64,000 nt of DNA, from NCBI GenBank assembly GCA_024195265.1, contig JAJLRJ010000003.1:25838989-25902988 (forward strand), given 5' to 3'. The notes under the pieces were generated by a model. It did not search any database. It saw only the letters and a list, made by a program, of their open reading frames with translations, and was not told the DNA's origin. The position numbers and the translations under genes were made by a program. Origin of the DNA: Dendrophyllia cribrosa. Taxonomy: Eukaryota; Cnidaria; Anthozoa; Scleractinia; Dendrophylliidae. Each line of letters begins with the position of its first letter. The stretch's first letter is position 1. Positions 25,101 to 37,100 of this stretch are shown piece after piece.

Positions 25101-28100
25101 ATCTGGTGCCTTATTATGTCTTGTCCTTCTGTTTATAATCTTTAGCTACCTTTGGCCTCTTCAGTAAGAGAGATTTGTGAACAGAGATTTATCAGTACGT
25201 TGAAAGATCTCTCATCGAGCAAGGAAATGAATCAGGATGAGCTTTTTAAAATTGTACAACATGCAAAGGTAACTTTGATTTCGTCCAGATAACCAGATCA
25301 CCTTTTTTGCTATATGACATAATCGTTCTTAATTTTCCTTTGAAACTCAAGGAAACGAGCCATTGATAATGGTCTGGCATTCACTAGCTCTAACAGTCCT
25401 GACTATACTTGTGTGTTTATACATATTTTAACACGAAAACAAACATTTATCAACTAGTGGTTGTGTGAATCAACCAAACTAAACAAACCTATGAATGCCC
25501 TAACTATCAATGCCTGATACCGTCTATACATGTAATTAATGTCCAGGAATGGATTGCAAATCTATTATTGCAACGTCTTCGGAGTTGCCAACGAAAAATT
25601 CCGTAAAATCTCTATTAGACCCTCTAATAAACCCTCTTTTTGTAAGTTGGATTTTTTAATAAGCCCCCCTCTTCTATGCTTAACCCAAGAAACGTTTTCC
25701 TATATTAATTCATAGTTTACTCTACTGAAGATTGACTTAACACCTTAGCTTTCCTTTCTAATCTAGACAAATCTGTACCAAGTTTAAAGCTTTTTCGTTA
25801 CTATTTTTAACAGAAACGTCTGGAAAGTGAGGACTACAAAGTTGCTTCAAATTTGTGGACAGACGAGGTAGGAAGGGAATATCAACGCCAAAGGCTCAGA
25901 AGTCGCTTGTCTAGTTTGTATTGTTTTATAAAACAAATAGCATTGATTATCATACTAGAGACATATTTGATCTTGTTAAGTAAGTTTTAACGTACTTGAA
26001 TAGATCATAAAGGATAAATTGCCAATACATTGCCAATATCATGAATGAAAAATGTGAGTGCCTGCCGCCTGACACTACTTTTTCAGCTGTCTTTGGTTTC
26101 GTCCTAATTTGAAATGACGTCAATGTTCATTCTGTGAATACAATGCATGTCTCGTGTGAATACAATGCATGTCTCGTGTGAATACAATGCATGTCTCGTG
26201 TGAATACAATGCATGTCTCGTGTGAATACAATGCATGTCTCGTGTGAATACAATGCATGTCTCGTGTGAATACAATGCATGTCTCTTTGCCTTATTGGCT
26301 TCCTTGTACTTATTGTGCTTGTTCTTGTGCTAGCCTTGGGTTAGGTTTAGCGCCCAATTCCCCAAAAAGAAGCCTGTTCACAGGCTAGCTTGTGCTTGTG
26401 CTTGTGCCTGTGCCTGCGCCTGCGCCTGCGCCTGCGCCTGCGCCTGCGCCTGCGCCTGCGCCTGCGCCTGCGCCTGTGCCTGTGCCTGTGCTTGTGCTTG
26501 TGCTTGTGGTTTTGCTTGTGCTTATGCTTAGGCTTAAAAGAGCTTTTATGGTAATCATTCATCTTTCATCCTTATGTTGCAGTCGAAAAAGGCATTTAAG
26601 AACGCAGTTAAGATCATTGAGAAAATCCAGAAAAAGGTATTAATTTCAATTACATGAGAAGTCCAAATAATTCATAGTTTTACCAGAGTACATCAGTGTA
26701 ACAAGTACAAGTAGTTGTAACTATGATCTATGTAGCGAACAGGCGTGTGTAAAGATACTACATGTAAATTTCGTGATGCACTGCAAGGTGGTACTTATTA
26801 CTTATGTAGGCATAATTATTTGCAAGTGAAATGCAATGATACATTACTCGGTCAAGTCACGTTTCTCGAAACTCCCGATAACTTTTCGGGCCCGGAAAGC
26901 CGTTTTATGTGCGCAATTAAAGATTCAAATTTTGTTGGCATAGAAATTTAAGCAATAAAATTCTAACTTGACGAGACAAGTCTGGCTGATTTGCGGGCTA
27001 AAACTTACACCACCATTCTAAACATTACGATTTTTAAATAAAGCTCCGGTCCCGATAAGTTATAAGGACTTTTGAGAAACAGGCCCCAGGACCGAAACAT
27101 ATTGGCTAAGGCCACACTTGGTGAGTTAACTGGATTATTTTTTTAGTAACCCAGTTAAAATAATTCGGTTAAAATAACTCGGTGAAAAGGTGTTCGTAAT
27201 GAAATAACCGAGTTTATTTTTTTTTTTCCGCGCATTCTTCCCACTTGCGTGTAAGCCAAGCTTTTCGTCCTAAAGCACCAGAGAAAAAGCAATCGGCTTG
27301 GAGCAAGTCTAGTTATTGAAGTACTGGTAAAATGTATCTGTAAAGCTGCCAAATGACATCTAGAGTAGAGTAAGCACGTTATCTATTTGTGTTGTCAGGG
27401 GAAAAAGAGTGAAACGCAATGCCAGGAGGATAAAGTGTTTGAACTGCTGTTTTCTCACATGGCACTTCATTTGTTTATTGAGCCAGATCAAGCCATTGAC
27501 ATCTTGAAGGTACATCATATCCAAGTAGTTGTATAGTTATTGCTAAATAAACTAGGTAACTAAGTTAGTTAAAATGCCAAAAGATGATTGGCGATAACCC
27601 AATTTTTCAATCCTCGTATATTCCCAACTAGTAAGAAAGCACCAACAAATTAACCCGCCGTAATTGCATTTTTCAAAATTGAGCTAATTCTAGACAAGCT
27701 TTAAAAATCCTGTATGAACAACCGGGCCCAGATTATATTTGACAGAAAAAGTCACGATTCCTTCTATTTCGTGTCTAATTTTGACCATCCATAGTCTACT
27801 TTGACTTTGTTGTGTTTCTTTGTGTCTTTGTTGTGGTTTAACGCCATACCTTGGACGTCATACTAGACTTTAAACAAGTTTATCTGTACAAACACAGTGT
27901 GACCTAGCACCTATCCAAGCAGCTTCTGCATCAAACTGTGTCTTTTCTGTACCATGTTTGTGGATTATCAGCTGCAATATCAACGGTCTGTCGCTATCTT
28001 GGTGTGTTCCATTATAACGCACCGGGACGAAACATACCTATAAATTTTCCATTCTTTAAGTAAGTTCCGTTCTTTTTTCTTTTTAAGGCTTACAAATATC

Positions 28101-31100
28101 TTGTACCATTGTCGGTTATTAAAATAAAATTTTTAAAAACTTATCTTGCTTTTCATGTTGTTATTCTTGGCTATAACCAGGAGCTGAAAGCCTGCTATGA
28201 AAGACAGAAAAGTAAAAATAAAGAGGATAATGCTGGTGAGAAAGTTTTGCAAAACTGCCTAATAGACTGGTGAATAGGTTTTAACTATTTTGCAATCAAT
28301 TATTGTATGTTTTCTGCCATCTCCTCTATTCCATCTGGTTGCATAACAAGCAAGTTTAAGGAGTTTCAAAACATGCGCTAGTTTAAAGCGACGTTTGCAC
28401 TCTTCCACCTTTTTTTTCTTCAATTTTCCGCTCCCATATAGTAAGAAGAACTTCTAATTATTTGATGTGGTATAATAAGCATAAGGGCCTGTTTACATGA
28501 GGGAGGGTGCCCCTACGTAGTAGGGTTTCCCTACCTAGTAGAGTTTCCCTTCTCCTTTGTATTACACGGTTTCTTTTACATGCGTGGTAGGGCGCCCCTA
28601 GGGGTAGGGTTTCCCTACCTCTTGGGTAGGGAAACCCTACCTAGTAGGGCCAGGTTTTGTTCAGAAAAACCCATGTGAAAGGTCAAGATAGGGTTGTCCC
28701 TAGGGGTTAGGGTTATGTTTGTGTGTTCTCGTGTTACTGTCGCGCAAGCGCGTGACAATTTATAATCGAGCATGGCTTCTCGTGGGTATAAACCAGGCGA
28801 GTTTTTTTTTGTTGTTGTTTGTCAGTTTTTTTTTATCAGATCGTCGCCATATTCTCCCTCGACAAACTTGTCTCCTTCGCACGTGCCTCAAGCGAGCTAC
28901 AGCAATATCGTATTGATTTGCTGCTTGTAGGCCAATTCCCTGCAGCCGACGTCTTTCACGGATTAAATAAGTAAACATTAAACCACATAACTGGAAAGCT
29001 GCCGCTAGACACGCCAAAGAAAGGACGATCGCATTTACCGCTACAACGTGTCTTCCCGCCATCTTGCTTAGCAACCACCCCCTTGAGTTAGCCCTCCCAG
29101 CTGGGGATAACATTTCTCATGTGAACTGGCGCTGACTTCTGACCCTACTAGGTAGGATGCCTCTACACTGTTGAAAACAATGCATGTGAAACGGAGCTTT
29201 CTTCAACCCTACCAGGTAGAGTATCCCTACCTAGTAGGGGCACCCTTCTTTCATGTAAACAGGCCCTAACAAGCACACAGTCACAAACTGGCGTGTGGGA
29301 TAGTGATATAACTGACGAGATATGTCCAGAAATACAGGCAGAGGGAGCCATCCTACCCCATGACTGGCATCAGTGTCTTCACCTATAAAAGTTCACCAAA
29401 ACACATGAAATTTTGTAACATATAGACCCTATTCATAAATGGCGGCCGATTTATTTATTCTTTTATATTCATGCTAATCAGCCCAACTAGCCTCATTTTA
29501 GAGCAAAAATTCTTTTGAATTTTGCACATGCTAACGAGGCTAGTTGGGCTGATTAGCATGAATATAAAAGAATAATAAACCGGCCGCCATTTATGAATAG
29601 GGTCTATGAAGTAATATGAAAACGGCAAACAACTCTGTCAGATACATTGTATGAAGTACTCGTTAAACAATACTTGCCTGTATTTCTGGACATAAGTGTA
29701 ACTAACCAGCAAATTGTTCTTGTTCCTTGAGTGTGTAAGTACCATAAAGGTTCTCTTTTGTTTTTTATTTTTCAGAGGAGCCTCAGTGGGTTGAGGTGTT
29801 GACTGAAGTATTACTGAGTCTGCTGACACGCCCCTCCAGTCTGTTCCGGCATGTTGTTGACCAAGTGTTCACTATGCTGGCTCCACACTTGACATTGAAT
29901 GCTCTGAACATGATTCTTGAAGTTAGTAAACGTTTGCTTACTTCAATCCCCTCATGTAAAACTATTATCACTACACTTGTAGACTACGAGAAGTCGCTGA
30001 TTTCTCTCTAGTCACGGATAGTCAAGCGGGCGATCGTGCATGCAAGCGCAAAAATCGTATCTCCATCCCCGCGCCTAGCGGAAGAAGATTTTCGCATGTT
30101 TTCTCGTGATTGCCAGCTCGACTATCCCTGAGAAAAATAAGGGACTTGTTGTAGTCTACCACTTTTCATCTGATTTAAAAGTTTTCTCTATCGTACTTGA
30201 TTGACATGTAAGAAATGGAAAGAAGGAAGTTTGAATGCAGAGCCTAATACAAACAAGATTCAGAGTGGGAGAATTCATAAATTTATGTGATCCCAAATAG
30301 GCGAGGGTCTGAGTAAGTCATATTTCTCTCATATCCATGGTATTTAACCCTTTAACTCCCAAAAGTGCCAAAGAACAAAATTCAAGAAAAATCCCAAATT
30401 TCTTTTTGTAAAATTGAAAAACTAATGGTACCACGCAAAAGTACTGCTGAAGAGCTTTCATTGAATGGTCACACCATAGGGTTTCGTTGGCAGACTCAAA
30501 AGTTAGAACTACATTACATGTCTCCACTCTGGGAGCGAAAGGGTTAAGCACAAAAAAGCAATGGAACGTTGTGTTTGAGAAAATGCCTTTTATTTCCGGT
30601 TATGAGAATGGTGACAATCGTTTTCAGAATGCAAATAAAACAGAGAGATGCTCGTCTCTATGAGAATGGTTATGTGAAAATGCTCTTTGTTAACGGTATG
30701 CTTTTTTCTACATGGGTCGCTAAAAACCAAGGCTACTTTCACGAAACAAAACCCAGAGCCTTTTTAACTTCTTATTTCAAGACTGCATTAATAAAGCAAA
30801 CAAAAAAACAATCGTTTGTTATGTATGCTCACATCCCTTCAATTACTTCTCCCTGATAAAAGGAAAGTGCATTGTAGTTGAAAACTAAATAATCATTTTT
30901 CCACATTTCTTACTGAAATCATTTTCTGTGTTACTCCTATTAATCATCTGTTGCGGAAACTTAAGCTTATTGTCATGCTTTCGTGTTGTTGTTAGAGTTT
31001 GGATCCTAGAAAAGGAGACGAAGATGAAACTTTGGAAGTTGTTGATGAGTCAGGTGGGTTGTGGAATCAAGGCATTACTTTTATAAAAATGCCTGTAAAT

Positions 31101-34100
31101 TGCGTGCAGAACAACAAATGAGAGAAACGGAAAGCACTATTGTAGAATTAATTTCTGTTTTTTTTTTTTATAAAAAATAGAGAAAGTTTTTTTTCCTGGC
31201 CTATAAATTCAGTATACTAGGATAAACAATCAGTGCAAATGAAGAAGTGATCCTTGTAGCTATGAACGCAATTCATGCAATAACGTTAGCGGTGTAAGCC
31301 TGAAAAATGAATGAATAAATAATAATAATAATAATTAAAACCTGAAGAAATTTCACTCTTTAAGTAAGCTCCAATTACTTCGACAGTATTTTTTTGGGAG
31401 GAATAGCTGCTTATAGCGAGCACCTTTGTTTGATTCCTTTTTTTTTTTAACTCCAAGTTGAGTTCATGCTTTTCCTACTAAAAGCTGCATGGGTGGGTAT
31501 TGTCTTATACCAGAAACCCATAAGTGGGTTGAAACGTGTAACGCGCATTCACAGCTTCCGAATATTCATTTTTTGCTTAGTACCAAATTCGGAAATTCCT
31601 CGGTCCCTCGAGATTGGAAGCAAGTTGTTCTAGCGAATTGATTGGTTAATATTTTTATCTTGTCGTTGATTTTCCAAATATGGCTGTAACAACTTCTTAG
31701 CAAATTGAATAATCGGATGCTTGTCTTGAAGCGTACAAGAGACAGTTGCACGTTTCAACCCACTTATGGGTTTCTGCTTATACGTAAGCAGCAACACCAG
31801 AAATGTAATTTTCTTTGTATTTTAAATGATATATTTAGCGGATGAAGAAGATAATGAGGACATGGAAGACGAAGAGGGCAAAGAAAAGGTAAACAGTGGT
31901 TATTTGTTTTGTCTTTGTTCGTTTCTTTCTTTCTTTTTGTTCCAGTTTTAACGCGGGGTTTCAGGTCACCTGATATCTCTAAGTTATTGTTTGGTATAAT
32001 TTTGGAAAAATGTTTGGGATTCCGTAATCGACCTCGGTAATTTCTCGTGTATTTCCGTTACTCTTCGGCTCAACTTCGTAATTCCCAAGAAACTAGCTTC
32101 GTAGTAAGATCGGGTTATGTCGTAGGCAGTTTGCGACACGTGGTTTATTTTTAGATTTACGTGATATTTTTAGCTTCACGTAATAGTTTCTTTGTACCTG
32201 TACAAGTTTGTTGAAAAATGAGGTCTGCTAGCCAACTTGCCGATGAAGGGAAGGGAACGGTTTTTGCGCTACGCGGTATTTGCGCCATGCGAAAGTATTG
32301 TGAGATGGATCGTAGGTTGGATGTTTCAAAGTCACTGGATATTTATTATGCTGTACGCCACTATTATCTGGTATAGTTTTAGCTTGACGCGATAGTTGCT
32401 TTGTAGCTATACAAGTTTTGAAAGGTTGTAAGTTTAGATCATTTTCGATTCGATTTAGGTGCTTATGTTGAATTTTTAATATCATGATACAGTTTTTAGA
32501 AAAAAAAGGATTTCCGTAGCAAGACTAGAGGAAAACATTGTAGAGAAGAGAGTAGAGAAGATAATCTCTACAAAAGAAAAAGAAAGAATGAGACAACAAT
32601 GAAGCGTAATATCAGAATATCCAAAATAAAGGTTGTTTTCAAACTTGTTTATTTTAGTTGCACTGAAGACATTTAAACTTATCAGAGTGAATTAAAATGC
32701 AGTATGCTCACATTTACATTATGCCGCCTTTTGACGACATTTTGCGTGCATGAACGCTTTCGACAAGTAAAGGTTAATAATAGTGTTCATTTGCCTTTAG
32801 CAGGCAAAGGCAGCTCTTTGTACGAAAAGTAGTCGATGCAATTGCACATACACTTGTAGGCACCACGAATGCAAACGCCGTAGTTTTTCACCTTTAGGCA
32901 CTGGTAGAAATACGCGTTGCATTTGCGACAGCAGTCGAACGTGGGTTTGCAGAGGTATTTCTTATTGTAGAAAAAACGACTTGATGCATCTCGGCAAATT
33001 ATTGGGAAATTTTCGTAGCTGAGGTACTTGTTTTTGTCCTGAAAATAAGAGAAAAAGAATAATTTCTTAATTTAAGAATGTTCTTAAACCGGCGAAAAGT
33101 TAAGTGGATATTCAGTTGTGCGGTTTTGTGTAATGCGGCCGCTTAGATGACATTTTATAGTCTGTGGCCTGAAATTATGAAGTGTGACGAAAGCTATTGA
33201 CCATGAGCTTTCTTTCTCTCTCTCGGAAGAACGATTTTGAGGTCTGTTAACGAGGCTGTATTTTCCTGTGAAATTCCTTTTCCATTCAGTATATTGTGAA
33301 AAAATATTGTCAATTTTATAGGTCGATAATAACAGACAGATATAATGCTTACTAACTAAGTTTTAATTGACTTGGTCTTTTTTTTTTTTATCTGTTATTC
33401 ATTTGTTCAGGAGAATTGATATATTCTCTAGATATTGTAGGTACTTACTGTCATACGTTCAAAGCATTTTATGGTAGCTTATGAGAAATTCATTTTGCGG
33501 CAATGATATATTCAGTAAATCTACTTAAAGGAGCTATGTCATGGCGATTAAGACGTTTTTGTGTCAAAAAACGGAATACCTTTGTCATACATGAAATGCT
33601 TATAGAACATTAAGAGAAAGATATCAAGTAAATTTTCGAAGAGAAGTAAACCATTATCAGAGTTTTAGCAAGTTTTCCAAGACACAAGGTGATACCAAAA
33701 CTTAAAAACATTAGCCAATTTTTTTTCCAGTTGCAATCCATTTCCATCCTGGCCATCTGCAGCCCAAGACACTTAATTTTATTCTTAGAGCACTTGTAGA
33801 ATAATTTTAAACAAAACTGCACCATTTTTGTTGGGTTTTTACTGTTACATGTATAAATATGTTTTTGGGCTTTTTAAAGGAACACAGAAAATAGTGACAT
33901 AGGCTCTTTAACATTCACGTGGTGTTACCTCGTCCTTGAATGGAACTTGACTATGTTGAACCTTCTTGCACTCGCCCTTGCAATCGCAGTTGTGGGGGTT
34001 TGCGGTGACCGGTACCTTCAATTTTAGTGCAGCAGGCTGGACAGTCACGGGTGGGACAGTCGACTGTGCATTTCCCAGGATAGCAAAAGTGGAAATAGCC

Positions 34101-37100
34101 ACAACGACGAAACAAGCAGCAAGGTACGACTTCATGTTGGCGAGAAATCGAACGCGACGAATGAATACCTCGTTCGTTCAAAAGGGCGTCCTGCACTGAC
34201 TGAGTAAGCATTGGGTGTGTAAAAAGCTTTTATATCAACGAAGCGGAAAACAGAATGGTCCACTGTTTGGATATTGTTTTTTGATTCGTTGTCTTGAGAA
34301 TTGTAATTTGCTGAATCATAAGTGCATTGCGTTGATGACGTACAGACATGAGGTGGAAAATGCGATACATTTTTTTTTTCATTTTGATTCATGTTACTAG
34401 TTATGCTGTGCTTAAAGAAAAAGCACGCTACTTGTAGTTTTTGGTTTGATTAAAGTAAAATCGTGAAAAGTAGAGCTCTATTCCTGCAAAAAAAAAAATC
34501 ACTAAAACTATCTTATTTTTGTCCATTGGAATTTTTTCCTGTTATTTAGGATTACCCATCTGTGCATGTACGTGTGGGCTGGGCTGGGCTATACAAGAGT
34601 CCATTATTAAAAGAGATTTAACCATTCAAAGCTACAGAACCGTTGTTTCCGGTGGCATATCGACCCATTGACGCCAGGAATAATAAAAGGAAATAATGGG
34701 TGTTGCGTTTGGTAGTTGACGCACTTATTAAAACAGTTATTCAAGTACAAATTCTCGACAAAGGCAATTATATTTAGGAACACGGAAAAATTTCATAACA
34801 GTTCCATTTTTGCGGTCAACATAATAGCACTATCTCATTCTTTAGTTATTACATATATTAAATCTGCGTAAGATAAGATACCCTATATTTAAACAGGGTA
34901 ACTCTTACAGTGTTTACAACGTAGTCTAATTGTTTCAAAAACATGTTCGAAACTTTTTACGGTTTTAAACTCCACTTTGTTTAGATTAGGATATTGCGGA
35001 CGTTATATATTGCCGCATTATCATAACAATTATTCAAGCACAAGTTCTTGACAAATGTAATTATATTTAGGAACACGGAAAAAGTAACGATTTGGTAACT
35101 TTCATTGTGACCTTGGAATCAATCTTGTATTTCTGCGGTGAACATAATGACAAGATCTTACATATATTGAATCTGCGTGATATGCTATTGCTTTAAAAAC
35201 ATGTTCAAAAATTTAATATGCGATTTTTAACATCTTGTTATATTACTCCACGTGTTATTGTTTCTATTTGTTAAATATTTAGTTTTTTTATACTTTGTCT
35301 AATTTGAAAAAAAATAAAAATAAAAACAAAAACGCTTCTATATAAAGTAAAAGTTATAATGTTCATTCGGTATCGAAAATATAGACGGTTCGTCTGGCAG
35401 CTTATGATTCAGTCAACCTTTAAACATTGCGGTTACCACAACGGCAGGATGTTATCTTAACATATTTTGTAAATGGGTAAGACTTAATTGTTCGAAAAGA
35501 ATGGGATATTTTTGCAGTTTCGTTCTATAGTTATTCGGTTCTCACTGAAGCTTGCTTTCAATTGGTAAATCTTAGAGTTATTGCAAACTTGTCTAATTTT
35601 TTGATGCCCAGAATGAAAACACAAACAAAATGGAGAATGAGAGTAGAACTAAAAGACTGATAGAAACCAAGAGAGTTATTTTCTAGAAACTGATTGCGGA
35701 TAGTCGAAATCCCTGCAAAATTATTTAAAGAAAATGATTTATTTTGGTCAATTTTGTTGTTTAATAGGAGATAAAAATTTTATTAACAAAGTTAATTAAT
35801 TTGGGCGATAGATTCCAATCTTAAAATCGAGGGTTAAAAAAGAGAAAACTTCAGAAATTAAACAATATGTTTTTCTTGTCATGCTTTTTATTTCATTCAA
35901 GTCTTTAATACATTGTAAAGCACTTGCAAGCTTTCGGAGGCACGACTATGCAAAAAGCTGAAATTACATCAAAATAGACGAATATTTGTACCCTGTTTAT
36001 GCTAACGAGATATGCCGTCCCTTAAACTACACTGGCCCTAAAACTACAGAGTTCGTCACATCTCTTGCAGCACTGCTCAGTCAGTTGCTTATCCCTGCTT
36101 AATAGGCGGGTATTTTGAGTAATACTCCGGCGGCTGGTGTTTGTCCAAACAATGGCACATGCATTGGTAATGGTGTCGGTAGCAGTACTCTGGGCCGCCA
36201 AGGAAATAGTGGAGCTTTTTAAGACAGACAAAGTATTTCGCATTGCAGGCGCGGCAGCAGTCGAAGAGATATAAGCACACCCACTTGCATTTGTATTGTC
36301 GGCCGAACACAACGGTGGAAGCTAGTACGCAGTTGATTGGACGGTATTCGTATTGGAAGAAACTTGAGTTTCTCTGTCAAGAAAAACAAGAAAAACATGT
36401 TACTTCTCTGAGTGATCGCTGTATCTTCGCGCAGAATTGTTCAAATAATAACGTAATACAAATGATATGTATGGTGTGGCAAAAGACTGACTTAAAAACT
36501 AAGAAATGTTCGTTTTCAAATGGCTACTTTCTCGTACTTTTGAAATAACACATCAGTTGTAGAGTGATTTTTACCTGTAAATAACTTGGAACATCAAGTT
36601 TATCGCACTTTGGTTCGCAAACGGACAAGCACTTTGTGGACGCGTCGTTCTGTGGGACCGCAACGACGGATTCGTCTTCCTCGAGGTTTAGAGTGCCTGG
36701 CTCCGGCAGATAGACCCTATGCTCGGGACGGAAATGTCGCCTGACATGTTCTTCAGTGCTGAAAGCGCTCACCAAAAAAATGGCGAGAGAAAAGGTGACA
36801 AGAAAACTACACGTCTTCATGGTGAGTTTGCAAATGAGACACGGATAGCTCAATGAAGTTATTGCTCCGTCATACGCGTCCCTCGACTGAAAGTTCAGCT
36901 TTTTGTTCGCGATCTTTTATACAGCCAAACAGGAACTATAAGCAATTTTTATTAAGGAAATGTATTGTCCTTTTGCTTATTCAACTGTGCACATCATTGA
37001 GTGGGCTTTCCTTTGATCTGTGACATGACGTTGTAGATCAGGTCATTTTGCGTCAGCCATTTTAACTTCCAAAGAAGCCCCAAAGTTTGCAAATTTCATT

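Noticed and set aside
26347..26643. Long simple ORFs (Arg-rich on minus, Ala-Pro/Val-Pro-rich on plus)
   Set aside because: Produced by the GCCTGC hexamer array being open in several frames; the plus-strand one runs into MYBBP1A exon 16 only by chance.
28760..29113. Arginine-rich minus-strand ORF as a host gene
   Set aside because: It lies wholly inside a TIR element and has no splice or promoter support.
30000..30150. Possible MITE with GACTACGAG/CTCAGGGATAGT motifs, also near 49745
   Set aside because: Only short shared motifs; I could not define matching inverted ends at either site.
32787..36820. Calling the two cysteine-rich proteins toxins or SCRiPs
   Set aside because: The Cys order does not match a pattern I can recall with certainty; secretion and disulfide richness alone do not show toxicity.
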